A stretch of DNA of 64,000 nucleotides from Lycorma delicatula. Taxonomy: Eukaryota > Arthropoda > Insecta > Hemiptera > Fulgoridae. Under the pieces are notes generated by a model, which saw only the letters and a list, made by a program, of their open reading frames with translations, did no database searches and was not told the origin of the DNA. The stretch is from NCBI RefSeq assembly GCF_047948215.1, contig NC_134460.1:15683501-15747500 (forward strand), written 5' to 3'. Below, one piece after another: positions 23,201-32,839 of this stretch. How positions within the stretch are numbered: position 1 is the first letter of the stretch; each line of letters begins with the position of its first letter. The position numbers were made by a program, and so were the translations under genes.

Positions 23201-24080
23201 TGCCGAAAGGGATTTTTTTTTTTTATTTTGATCGACTTGAAGCAACATTTTGCATTCATTATCTTTCCTGGTCTTCCGAAAGTTCTTTATTATTTCGCTT
23301 TGTTTTTGCCTTCTCTGTTGTAATCAAACGTTGTTTCATTTTTATTCTTCTCTTGGAAGAACCTTGGAAATCTTGTACCACTTCTTCAGATGTTTTCATT
23401 TCTTTTACGTCTTGGGCTGCTGAGGTCCATTGATTTCCATTTTTTTTGTTGTTTATGCGGTTGAAGATTTGTTTTTTTAGCCTATTAACGTTATTTTCAT
23501 TAAGTGGCTGAAGAAGTCGGGTCTTATTTAGTGATGTAATTTTAAATTTTTCAGTCACTGTTTTTATAAAAATCTTTATTCTGAATTTGTATTCGTTTTT
23601 ACATATTTTTATCCATCCTAGGATTTTTGCCAAAATTTTTCTTTCTTTTTGTCTGTTATATTTATTTCATTTGATTGACGTAATTAATTCTTTGATTTTG
23701 GATTTATTGCAAATATTTTTTGTTAGTTAGAAAGGTAATTTCATTTTTCTCGTTCTTGTTTGATCGGCTTATTTATCTAAACCGTTAATTTTGATTCTTT
23801 TTCCCAGATATTTAAATTTATTGACCAAGTTGATTTTTCCATGATTTGTATTTAGAGACTTGGGGGAACCTTTGATGTTGGTCATACATTTTTTAGCCCC
23901 ACTTTCTCTGCGATTTCATTTAGTCGGTTTATTTGTTCTGTTACCGTTTTGAAATTCTCCAAGAAAATTGAAATATCGTCACCAAAGTCTAGGCAGTTAA
24001 ATGAAATTCCTTTCGATTTCGAATCCAATTTTATTCGGTTGTGTGCTTCAGTTTCTTTCACCTTGATTAATTTTCTTATT

Positions 24081-24921
24081 GATCACGGTAACCTCCACGC
24101 CAGGTAAGCCACGCCTACAAGTCTGGGAAAGAGCTCTGCGTGCCGACAAGAACAGAAGAGCCCTTGAAGGAATTCAACGGCGCATGGGCTTAAGAGTGAT
24201 ATGCGCATATTCTTCAGTCTCCACCGGGGCAGTACTCGTAATTGCAGGAGTTCCTCCGCTTAAACAACTGGCGGAGATGCGAGTGAGTATAGCATGTGGA
24301 CAACCTTCTAAAGAAGCATATGAAGAGATGCTGCGTAATTGGCAACATCGTCGGGATGTAGCCAACACGGGACGATGGACACATCGTTTGATACCTTTGA
24401 TCCGACCGTGGATAGAAAGGAAGTTCGCGGACATAAATTACTGGATAACGCAATTTTTTACAGGGCATGGGTCGTTCAGGTCCTATTTATGTGCGAGACT
24501 AAGGGTAGATAACAACAACTGTCCTTACTGTGGGGCTTATGATTCCCCTGAACATGTAGTATTTGAATGTAACCGTTGGACTGAAAGCAGGCAATCCTGT
24601 GTAAGACGTATAGGGCCATTATCTACGGAGAATTTGGTGGATAAAATGCTACTTAACGAGGATAACTTTAATGTGATCTCGTCGTTTATAACCGCAGTTA
24701 TAAAGAAGAAAGATGAGGAAGCTCGTCAAGAAGAAACCGCTCGCTGATGACGGCTTGTCGTAGGTGGAATTTCCACCTACGAAATAAAAGAGCTAACCGG
24801 TGAACTGACCTGCCGCGCCGGACATACAGCCGGCGGGCGGGGAGGCGAGCTAGAGTAAAGGACACTCCTCTGGCGCGAGTCAAACTTGATTGTAGATCCG
24901 TTCCAGAGGAGTAGGTGGGAA

Positions 24922-24964
<43 letters not shown>
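24081..24964 (+). mobile_element. R1-clade non-LTR element, 5'-truncated copy 1
   Basis: This insertion is flanked by 9-bp duplications TTTCTTATT at 24072-24080 and 24965-24973 and ends in a long poly(A) run (24929-24964). It keeps only the C-terminal part of ORF2 and the 3' untranslated region. The untranslated region holds a terminal hairpin: ACTCCTCTGG (24864-24873) pairs perfectly with CCAGAGGAGT (24903-24912). The same hairpin, with paired substitutions, occurs in the R1-clade element at 48.8 kb. Confidence 0.85.
24085..24747 (+). CDS. C-terminal ORF2 fragment of R1-clade element
   Basis: About 220 residues, open to the stop. It carries the post-RT region QVWERALRADKNRRALEGIQ, VSTGAVLVIAGVPPLKQLAE, WIERKFADINYWITQFFTGH, and a CCHC zinc knuckle CPYCGAYDSPEHVVFEC (C-x2-C-x7-H-x4-C) near residues 155-171, the position and spacing expected of R1-clade ORF2 proteins. 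The RT catalytic domain and endonuclease are missing through 5' truncation, so the first codons do not correspond to a natural start. The acidic/basic tail ends EEARQEETAR. Confidence 0.85.
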   Translation, partial: TVTSTPGKPRLQVWERALRADKNRRALEGIQRRMGLRVICAYSSVSTGAVLVIAGVPPLKQLAEMRVSIACGQPSKEAYEEMLRNWQHRRDVANTGRWTHRLIPLIRPWIERKFADINYWITQFFTGHGSFRSYLCARLRVDNNNCPYCGAYDSPEHVVFECNRWTESRQSCVRRIGPLSTENLVDKMLLNEDNFNVISSFITAVIKKKDEEARQEETAR

Positions 24965-24969
<5 letters not shown>

Positions 24970-25200
24970 TATTACTTTCTTTAGAACACAGTTGAAAGAA
25001 TTGATAAAATATTCCCTTGTATTAATTTCGAATTCCATGAGAGTTCTTCCGTGAATTTTACTTTAAATTTTGTGTTTGTAAGAGTCTGTTTAGTAGTGTT
25101 ATTTGTTACGGGATCTACATCGAATTCTTTTGTGATGTTAAGGAAGTTGAATCGATTGAGTCGTATGCCTTTTTTAAATGACGACAATTACGTTGTTTTT

Positions 25201-25348
25201 GCCTGTCATTCTATCCCTGAAAGGTTCACATTTTTTCTTTACATGATCTTCCTTTTCTTAATCCCCCTTAATGTTTTTTTTTTTTTTTTTTTTATGATTA
25301 ATTTGCTATATAAACTGAAAACTTGTGCATGGGAATATGAAATGAAAA
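25201..25348. other. AT-rich spacer with T-run
   Basis: Contains a long poly(T) run at 25278-25294; no gene. It may include the eroded 5' part of the family-2 LINE. Confidence 0.4.
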
Positions 25349-25349
25349 T

Positions 25350-25415
25350 ATTGTAGCGTATGAAAAATGCCATACCTCACGGGGACTCTATCACTCCGCC
25401 ACGGAAATCGACGCA
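25350..25415 (-). repeat. SINE family B-like fragment
   Basis: GTAGCGTATGAAAAATGCCA and the following CCTCACGGGG resemble the minus-strand B-box side of SINE family B. The rest is lost or replaced. Confidence 0.4.
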
Positions 25416-25448
25416 GTGGCGGATTCACTTCCAGTCGTTTGTCTATTG

Positions 25449-26903
25449 CAGTGTGCCGCCAAATTTTAAAAGTGTGCCGCCAAAGTTTGTAAATATATAA
25501 TAATGTTAATATTAAAAAATTATTTAAAAAAAATAAAAATATATTTAACATGAATATATATTTAAATCCACAAAAAAAAATTATTTTATTATTTACTTTG
25601 CAAGGCGTTTTTTCTTAGTGCCGAATTGTGATGAAGTGGCATGCATAGCAATAGGAATTGTCTTCTAGCTATGACTTCCAGCTATGACTGGACATATAAA
25701 AGGATTTGTTGCACATGTTAAAGAATTAAATGAAAATATATTAGTTACCCGTTGTTTTTTGCATCGAGAAGCACTTGTAACAAAATTTTTGTCATCAGAT
25801 TTAAAAATAGTTCTGGAACAATGTGTAAAAATGGTTAATTATATCAAATCTAGACCATTAAAAAGTAGATTATTTAAAGAATTATGCCAAGCAATGGAAG
25901 CCAAGTACGAATCTTTATTACTCCATACAGAAGTAAGATGGTTGTCCAGAGGAAAAGTTTTATCTCGTGTTCTGAAATTAAAAGATGAAATGAAAATTTT
26001 TTTTGAACAAAATAAAAATCATGAATTTGTAAAACTGTTGGATGATAAAATACGGTGTACTAAACTGGCTTACTTATCAGACATTTTTGTTATTTTTAAC
26101 AACATCAATTCAAGTATGCAAGGGCCTAATGAAAATATCTTAAACTCAACCGATAAGCTGGTGGGACTCAAAAAACAAATAACTTTATGGAAAAATAAAG
26201 CTCAAGAAGGCAATTTAGAAAAGTTTGAGTCGGTCCCTAAAGACAGTTATAAAACAATTAAAGTAATTGTTCTTGATCATTTGACAGCGTTAGAGGAGAG
26301 AATTGTTCATTATTTCCCAAAATTAGATATTAAGAAATTTGATCGGGTTCGTAATCCATTTCTCATTACGGACACTTCTGTATTTGACTTAACTTTGAAT
26401 GAAGAGGAAGAACTTATTTTCCTTTCCAGTAATCGAGATTTAATTTTAAAACATTCAGAAGAATCGATTAATTCATTTTGGATTAACATCAGATGCGAGT
26501 ATCCGATCATAGCCAAAAAAGCTTTATACATTTTATTACAATTTTCCACATCTTATTTGTGTGAATTCGGATTTTCAGCATTAGCCAACATTAAAACTAA
26601 AAAAAGATCAAGATTGTTAAATGTAGAAGACGATATGAGAGTAGCATTGTCATTTTTACGACCAAATATAAATGAAATTATCAAAAAACATCAAGCTCAA
26701 ATTTCGCATTAAAAATATTTTAATTTAATCACGTAATAAAGTTGTTATTTTTAGTTTAATTTCCATATTTAACAATTTTTCATAAACTATATTTATTCAG
26801 TGTGTTGTAATAAGACAATAGTTTTTATTTTTTTCTTTATGTGCCGCCAAATTTTGAAATCGTTTAAAATGTGCCGCAGCAGAAAAAAGGTTGAGAACCA
26901 CTG
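25449..26903 (+). mobile_element. hAT transposon (Buster type) with 8-bp target duplication
   Basis: The 8-bp duplication GTCTATTG (25441-25448 and 26904-26911) fits the nnnTAnnn pattern reported for Buster-type hATs. The right end, read inward on the minus strand, is CAGTGGTTCTCAACC, a typical Buster terminus. The left end retains only CAGTG before it changes to TGCCGCCAAATTTT, so the left terminal repeat is internally deleted. Direct repeats GTGCCGCCAAATTTT occur near both ends (about 25452 and 26843). The insert is 1455 bp. Confidence 0.85.
25684..26712 (+). CDS. hAT (Buster/ZBED5-like) transposase, C-terminal 342 residues
   Basis: The frame resembles the C-terminal two thirds of ZBED5/FAM200-type proteins, which derive from Buster transposases. 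It begins MTGHIKGFVAHVKELNENIL, followed by TRCFLHREALVTK, MVNYIKSRPLKSRLFKELC, LLLHTEVRWLSRGKVLSRV, then the alpha-helical region and the dimerisation end STSYLCEFGFSALANIKTKK with the Glu of the DDE triad (CEFGFS) near residue 290-300. The BED finger and both catalytic Asp segments are missing: the family TDGAP segment just before MTGHIKGF is lost, and a stop lies upstream. A 10-bp repeat AGCTATGACT (25666-25675 and 25679-25688) marks the deletion edge. The frame has no stop over 342 codons, notable beside the other decayed elements. AATAAA follows near 26735. Confidence 0.85.
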   Translation: MTGHIKGFVAHVKELNENILVTRCFLHREALVTKFLSSDLKIVLEQCVKMVNYIKSRPLKSRLFKELCQAMEAKYESLLLHTEVRWLSRGKVLSRVLKLKDEMKIFFEQNKNHEFVKLLDDKIRCTKLAYLSDIFVIFNNINSSMQGPNENILNSTDKLVGLKKQITLWKNKAQEGNLEKFESVPKDSYKTIKVIVLDHLTALEERIVHYFPKLDIKKFDRVRNPFLITDTSVFDLTLNEEEELIFLSSNRDLILKHSEESINSFWINIRCEYPIIAKKALYILLQFSTSYLCEFGFSALANIKTKKRSRLLNVEDDMRVALSFLRPNINEIIKKHQAQISH

Positions 26904-26911
26904 GTCTATTG

Positions 26912-28150
26912 ATTGGTTCAGTTCTATACTGAAGTGCTTTTGAGAGGACTTTCTAGGTCACAGGTAACAGGTTAATTCCGTAATAGTTTTTTACATTTTT
27001 TTATCTCATTTTTCCTATTTGTGCACATTTTTCCTTTATTTCTTTATTATTACTTTCTTCAAATGACGGTTTAATTATGACGTTAATTCAGTTGATTTTA
27101 TAAGAGGTGTAAGCATAAATGGAATAAGAGGTTGTAATGTTTGTATTATTTTTATAAGCTATTTATTACGGTAATCATTCAGTATTATTTACGCAGTCAT
27201 AAAAACACTAGCTGTTGTAGTCGGCTTCAACCACACTGAAAGTAACGTTTTCTTACCGCTAAAATCAACAGTAAATTGTTTTGGCATAAAACATTTCTTT
27301 CCAGTATTCCTCAAAGTTTGTACAATGCAGCTCTTTCTTACACGTTAATCTTTCCTTCTGCTTGACATTACATTATCAACGCAAAACAGCTTTTCAAGTA
27401 AAAAAAAAAGTCTGTAAGAGTTTATTGAATTAACTTTTTGATAGTTTTGTATCTAGTTTTAAGAATCCAGAATTCAAATTAATTCGATATTTATAACGGC
27501 TTTTCCGTTTTTCTTCATTTACTCCTTGAGAAAGGACCATATCAAAATTTTTCAAGTGTTCTCTACTTTCAAGATTATAGGGAGGAAACGTTTTTGGATT
27601 TTATTATAAGTACAGATTTTATTACAGATCATAGCGAATAATTTCCAAGTAATTAAAGAGAGTAAGTAACTCTGTTAATTGAAATATATTTCCCGCCGCA
27701 ATTAAAAATTGGCGGGAAGCAAAATTTTAACAGCCTGGTTACTTGTTCGCATCTTTTTCCAAAAAATCCAGCCTCCTGTTTGACAACCGAACGCAACTCG
27801 ACAAAACGGCCGGCAGGGTGACGGGCTTGTAACGGAATTATTTCTTACTTATAAGTTTTTCTTTTACTTCTTCTTACAGATTTACTTTTTGTTTACCGAA
27901 GATCGTAACTTTCATAAATTGTTGTACGCAAAGATGTGAGTTATTATATGCGATTCTTAGAAAATGAATACATAATTAAAAACTAGCAATACAAACCTAT
28001 ATTTGATTAATGGATGTTGGAAGGCAGGACAGAATACAGACCACTGTAACAACTATTATGTATTTCTGATGGTTCTGAGTTTCGACCGATGAGAAACCCT
28101 CTTCGCGATTGAATCTTTCTGGCCTAAAATTTAATTATAATAAATATTAT
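26912..28150. other. Intergenic sequence with paired E2F-like motifs
   Basis: No gene. At 27690-27718 TTCCCGCC and GGCGGGAA form an inverted pair 13 bp apart in a small GC-richer island that extends to about 27830. Confidence 0.45.
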
Positions 28151-29245
28151 GTGGGATGTATATAAAGTACAAAAATGAACTCTATGTGATCGCCAAAACG
28201 TGTTTAAATTTCTGGTTGAGAATGGTGTCACTGGAACTAGAGGAAGATTTTAAATATCTTGGGGTTACTTTCAATATTAAAAAGGCTTTTCTTCACGATC
28301 AGAGAATAAGCGCTCTGCTAAAAGCTACTGAAACAGTCCAGAGGCTTAATCTCAAACCCAGGCAGAAGTAGGAATTATTATGAAAATTTATCCTGAAATT
28401 TATACACTCGTTGATTTACTAAGACACTGGATTAGTTACTAAGACATCTAATGGAGCCAATGACCACCTTCGGCGGATTATTTAGAATATATGCACATCC
28501 ATTATTCTATAATGGATGGAATTTTATACTCCCAGATGGTGGTCTTGATATTCCGACACTCCTGAACCTTATTAGAGGGAGAGCTTGGAAGGCACTGTCT
28601 AGATTGTTAAAATCGAATATGTCTTTCATCCAACGTTTTGATTTCTGGACTTGAGGATAAGTTCAGAAAGGATTTATTAAAATATGAATTTCTTGGTCCC
28701 CTTCAACAGGTGAGTTTGGCCGGGCGAAGATTAAATATAAAATCAAGGAGGTCAATCGATTGGAAAGGCAATCGATCGGAAAGTAAATGGACAAAGAATT
28801 TTTTTACTTTAAAAATACTGAGTCAGGGAACTTTTAGCTTTGAAGGGGACTTCTTACGGATTCCGAATTATAAGTGCCTTAAAGATGAGGTCGTACACGT
28901 TAGGAACCAAGGACCATGTGCGTAGGCTAAGCCCGAATTGGAAAAAAAGAGAAGAAGAGCAAGGTGTGCTTCCGTCGGCAACGCCATTGGTTCCGACGAC
29001 GGAAGAGGGACCGCTTGAGACCGGATATTTTTGTGGAAAACGATTCTGGACACTTCATGGTCGATTTGACAGTTTTTTTTTCAGAAGAACTCATCACTTC
29101 ATAATCCTGTAAAGGAGAAAATTGAAATATATTTAGGAATCATTCTGGAAGCGGCCCAAGTCTTCAAACATCCAGGCACGAAAGGCGAAGTGGTTCTGAT
29201 CGTGATCGGCAGCAGAGGAGCATTCCCTAACTTTACTGCATAGTA
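28150..29245 (+). pseudogene. R2/RLE-clade non-LTR retrotransposon fossil
   Basis: The order of motifs is that of R2-type elements, which carry a C-terminal restriction-like endonuclease. First, the post-RT thumb region FKYLGVTFNIKKAFLHDQRI with VQRLNLKPRQK (28156-28371). Next, after stops, YNGWNFILPDGGLDIPTLLN (28500-28575), the DGGLGI-type motif. Finally, near 29100-29235, KEKIEIYLGIILEAAQVF... and VLIVIGSRGAFPNFT, matching the endonuclease end of R2-group proteins. In between, RIFLWKTILDTSWSI covers the (R)PD...D motif. The catalytic RT core lies upstream and is absent. Many stops and shifts. It is not in rDNA, so either an off-target R2 copy or a relative such as an R8/NeSL-like element. 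Confidence 0.6.
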
Positions 29246-29538
29246 ACTACGCTTAGGATTTTTGCCCGCCTTTTATGTATAAAACTATATCGCTCATTGA
29301 CCTAGGACTCTAGGGTTTTTCCTCAATATCATATCAAAGGTTGATCGTAGTTGATTCAAAATTCATTTTATAAATATCTTACGTCAAAACTTTAAAACTC
29401 AATATATACGCTTGTGAAGTAAATAGGGTCAAACAATGTCGAGCCGGTATGACCTCTCATGCTAACCCCGATGTAACGTAACTTGTATACTGTATATGTA
29501 TAAATAATACATGTTGCATATTATATAATTATCATAAA
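29246..29538. other. AT-rich spacer
   Basis: No gene recognised. Confidence 0.5.
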
Positions 29539-29957
29539 ATGGATAATATTACCGATCTAAAGCGATAAATTTCTTTAGTGGTTCTGATGCTATCGTTAAG
29601 AAAAAAAACAAGGTAAAACCACGTTTACCGACGGAAAAGCTTAGCGAAATGATTGCTGACGGGGATGTAATGGCTGATCTAAAGCGAGATTTCTGTAGTC
29701 ATTTTGATGCTATCGCTGAAGTAAGGTTTACTAACGAAAAACCTAACGAATTAATTTTCGATTAGCCATACTTAATCTTAGAAATGAAATCACTAAGGAC
29801 TGGTGACGGACGTTCTCTGTTAGCCACTGTAGAAGATGACACCAAGAGGCTGTCTGGCGTATTCCTCCCCATTAAATATGCTAATATTTTTACGGGTGAG
29901 GAATTGCAGCAGTTTAAAGCCCGAGGAATTAAATTTATATGCAAAGGTACTATTTAA
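29539..29957 (+). pseudogene. Small-protein family member 1 (unknown function, element- or virus-like)
   Basis: An ATG at 29539 opens MDNITDLKR, then a 2-bp insertion shifts the frame; reading continues through KPRLPTEKLSEMIADGDVMA, RDFCSHFDAIAEVRFTNEKP, a TAG at 29763-29765, and then in the same frame MKSLRTGDGRSLLATVEDD, VFLPIKYANIFTGEELQQF to a TAA at 29957. The last block matches the convergent frame at 30356-30668 (ATLSDDDKEF..., LLPNRYAARFTNSQLEKI). The shared pattern, two short beta-strand-like segments with a central (F/L)LP-x-(K/R)-Y-A-x-x-FT, suggests a compact beta-rich domain, perhaps an OB-like fold. The N-terminal half contains an internal duplication (DLKR...DAI repeated about 122 bp apart). 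Function unknown. Confidence 0.4.
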
Positions 29958-30355
29958 TAGATCATACGATCTGATAATTATTAATTCTATACTGCTTATA
30001 TTTTTTAAGTAGATGATCAAGAGATAAAAAAATACGTAAGTATTTAATCAATCATGTATTTGATCCCTATTAATCATCTACTAACATTTTATTTCGGTTT
30101 TCTATTTCGCTAATTAATTTAGGGCTTTTTATATAAGTGGCTTTATCCCTTCTGCAAATTTCATAGCTAGAACGCATGAGATTTTTACTTACCATAACTC
30201 AATGAAGGCTACCCGTTCTTCTCCTGCACGCCTGGCAAAAACTCTAAAACATTTCTAAATGATTCGGGATATATAAACTTAAATAAATAAGACAATATAT
30301 TTTAGTTATAAACATTTATTATATACATACATACAATACAATACAAACAATTTAT
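29958..30355. other. Spacer between two convergent small-protein frames
   Basis: AT-rich, no gene; contains ACATAC repeats near 30325-30340. Confidence 0.45.
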
Positions 30356-30668
30356 TTACTCTAACGATTCAATATCATGTATTCCATTCTTCTTTTCTTT
30401 GTATACTAGTTTTAGTTTTAACTCTGGTATTTTTTCCAGCTGGGAATTAGTAAATCGAGCCGCATATCGATTCGGTAAGAGGCAGTCGAATTCTTTATCA
30501 TCATCCGATAAGGTCGCTACGATAGTCGGGACAAATATAGCTTCAACTTTTCGCATGTTGACTAGGGCATATTTCTTATTAATTTCCAATTCCTCTAGCT
30601 TTAATGTGTATTTATAAGAATGATTGGTGTTAGATAGCTGACAGATAGATATCTTTTGCGTTCGCCAT
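30356..30668 (-). pseudogene. Small-protein family member 2 (unknown function, element- or virus-like)
   Basis: The frame 30589 to 30356 encodes 77 residues: NKKYALVNMRKVEAIFVPTI, VATLSDDDKEFDCLLPNRYA, ARFTNSQLEKIPELKLKLVY, ending GIHDIESLE. An ATG at 30668 begins MANAKDIYLSAI but is one frameshift away from the main frame, which extends upstream as YKYTLKLEELEINKKYA. With one indel removed it would be a protein of about 100 residues. It resembles small proteins I recall as multicopy and of unknown function in arthropod genomes, but I cannot name the family. It is convergent with a related frame at 29.5-29.96 kb. Confidence 0.45.
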
Positions 30669-30699
30669 TGTTAGTTATTAAATCCAACTACCGTCGTCT

Positions 30700-31095
30700 T
30701 ACACTTACTTGCTAGCGATGCCGGCGCGTAAACGGTATTGCTTTTGTATTACGGGAGGATACCCCTTGCCAATCAGCATCGAGCGATACCGCTTGGTGAC
30801 CGCTATCGACTATACTCCTTCACCGCCGGCACCAAGCTAATGTTGCGCAACTCGACAGACACCCGCTGTCGTACCCTATCTCGCCAGGCCGGTTGGATAC
30901 CCCGTCACGAGTCCCGGCTACAGGTGAAAACTGCTCTGCTTTACACGGCTTTGCACTGCGCTACCATTCCGGCCCCGTCTATGCACATGCTCAACCTAAC
31001 ACACACCTGTGATGTCACTACTATCACCTCTTTACTACTCGGAGTACTGGTGGAGGTAAATTCTCCGCAAACATCAAACTTACATAAACTATGAG
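30700..31095. other. GC-richer segment, unidentified
   Basis: Base composition changes sharply to GC-richer. A 118-codon plus-strand frame (30738-31094) spans it, but its sequence (MLLYYGRIPLANQHRAIPLG...) shows no motif I recognise. It is possibly part of a mobile element together with the degenerate repeats that follow. Confidence 0.3.
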
Positions 31096-31395
31096 ATTTT
31101 TGATCGGGTGGAGTGGGGGAGGGTAAAATTTGCGCTTCCCCCCCGACCATAATAAGTTACTAGATTTTGATCGATTGCTCTGATGTCACATGCTTTCTGC
31201 ACCTGGGCAAATAGACTGTCTTCAGCCGGCATCCCAGCCTGACATCACACGCTCGAAGCTTCCATATTAGACGTCACATGGTGGGTGGAGTGGTGGGGAT
31301 AAAATCTTTGCTTCCACTCGTCCGTGGGTGTGTCTGTGACGTCACATGCCGGTCGGAGCGATGGGGGAAAATTTGCGATAGAATTGGTAAACTTT
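31096..31395. repeat. Degenerate tandem repeats with GACGTCACATG motifs
   Basis: Three related units share (G)TGACATCAC/GACGTCACATG followed by GGTGGAGTGG...GGGGATAAAAT-TTTGCTTCC (around 31104-31140, 31270-31320 and 31336-31385). Spacing is irregular, so this is an old tandem or repeat cluster. The third unit contains a perfect TGACGTCA at 31336-31343. Confidence 0.5.
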
Positions 31396-31397
31396 TA

Positions 31398-31400
<3 letters not shown>

Positions 31401-31439
<39 letters not shown>

Positions 31440-31502
31440 GTGGGTGTGTGTGTGTGTATACGGGTTGGGTGTGTGTGTGTATATATATACACACACACAC
31501 CC
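31401..31502. repeat. Compound (TA)n / (GT)n / (AC)n microsatellite
   Basis: (TA)n at 31402-31437 is followed by GTGTGTGTGTGTATAC and a GT run that mirrors an AC run (TATATATACACACACACAC) at about 31478-31500. The open frames through this stretch are repeat artefacts. Confidence 0.85.
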
Positions 31503-31688
31503 CGTGTGTCCCACGAAAGGGCATATAATTTTGATTTAGTATCAGTCCCCCATTCCCTAACCGTTTCTATTGCAACTTAACAAACCTCAAATAAAAATAA
31601 AAAAAAGCAATTTGAAACCACATTTTTTTTATTTATTACAAAATAGCGGGTAAAAATCATTAAAAGCAGATCATGTATTTTTTTTTAA

Positions 31689-31867
31689 TACTAGATCATG
31701 GATACCGATGTTCTTTTGGCGGTTGGGTTTCAATTAACCACACATATCAAGAACGGTCGACTGAGACTGTACAAGACTACACTTCACTTACATTATACAT
31801 ATCATCCTCATTCATCCCCTGAAGTAATGCCTTACTGTGGTTCCGGAGACTAAACAGAAAAAGAGAG
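31689..31867 (+). repeat. SINE family A, 5'-truncated copy
   Basis: It begins at TACTAGATCATGGATACCG, then GGTTTCAATTAACCACACAT, GTACAAGACTACACTTCACT, the tail CATTCATCCCCTGAAGTAAT and GGAGACTAAACAGAAAAAGA. The tRNA-like head is missing. Confidence 0.8.
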
Positions 31868-32680
31868 TGATCATGCCACTTTTAAACAGCTGTTTAAATG
31901 AAATAAAACAAGTTAATTATTATAATCTTGCTTCACTTTCCTGTGTAAACATTTAGTTCTTCAAATGGGATTTAAAACCGAACAAAAAGTTAAATGTTGT
32001 GGCATAGGCCAATACGTTTGACAATCTAGCAGAGACCATATGACGTTTCAAAGGTGAATTTGAAAGCCGCCATTTTGTTTCTATAGATCCTAGAAGGTTG
32101 ACATTTTCATAGAACATTTTTAGAACCTCCGTTAAAAGGTCTATAACGTTTCAATAGAAGCGAGTGATAGTAGATCAAAAGCGTATATCTCTTCGTGTGA
32201 CCATTATATATATATATATATATACTAATAAATAGTTGTTTTCTGTATACAGTAGTTCATTTTAAAATGATTTTTTTGTATTTTATGAACTATCCTTTCT
32301 TTCTTTTTGAAATACTATTCCTGGCATGTTGTGTGTTTAATGTATAACTTTTTGCTCTTATAACAAAAAATATAAATTCTATTGTTTCATTCAAAAATTC
32401 AGTAGTTAAAACAGAAATTAAATTAAAATCGAATTACTTTTAAAAAAAATAACTATAATAATCAATAAAGCAATATATTAAAAATCCTCTTCAGTATCTA
32501 CTCATGTGAAATTATTATTGATTTTACAATGAAACTATATAAACAAATGAACTGTAATTCACATCGTTTATCATTCTACAAGAGATAAATTTAATTAATG
32601 TTGCATTTGTTTAAAAAATACAAAATAACACCTCTTATTTTTATATATAATATACAGTAACATTTAAATTAACATTGCTG
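31868..32680. other. Intergenic sequence
   Basis: No gene. It contains a (TA)n run at 32205-32225; otherwise AT-rich without motifs. Confidence 0.5.
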
Positions 32681-32839
32681 TACAGGTGGTCCCATTTGAA
32701 ACGCAACAAACCAATCAGCCTTCTATATAATATTTAATTGACTGCCCAACTACTCTACATTTTACTGGAATGGACTCGTTCAGAAAGTCAACATCGCGCC
32801 AGCGCAGTTGACTTCTACTGATAGCCGTAACAAAGCGAC

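Larger units (their letters stand above)
23250..25200 (-). pseudogene. LINE family 2, copy B, split by an R1-clade insertion
   Basis: The minus-strand pieces are collinear with the open family-2 RT at 4.5-6.1 kb. Right piece (25187 to 24981): RLNRFNFLNI..., TLTNTKFKVKFTEELS, matching TLTDTQSRVKFRGELS. Left piece (24071 down): ISFNCLDFGDDISIFLENFK (FGDD instead of FADD), INRLNEIAEKVG, NKFKYLGKRIKING. The C-terminal region (23633 to 23259) has QWTSAAQDVKEMKTSEEV and a Lys-rich end. The element inserted between the pieces is listed separately. Several stops and shifts make it a pseudogene. Confidence 0.7.

Noticed and set aside
24698..24883. Arg-rich minus-strand frame in the R1 3' region
   Set aside because: It is the antisense of the R1-clade coding end and its structured untranslated region.
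30738..31094. 118-codon frame as a host gene
   Set aside because: No motif, start context or neighbouring exon supports it; kept only as an unidentified GC-richer segment.
31278..31580. Several overlapping frames on both strands
   Set aside because: They run through a compound TA/GT/AC microsatellite; the codons are repeat-derived.
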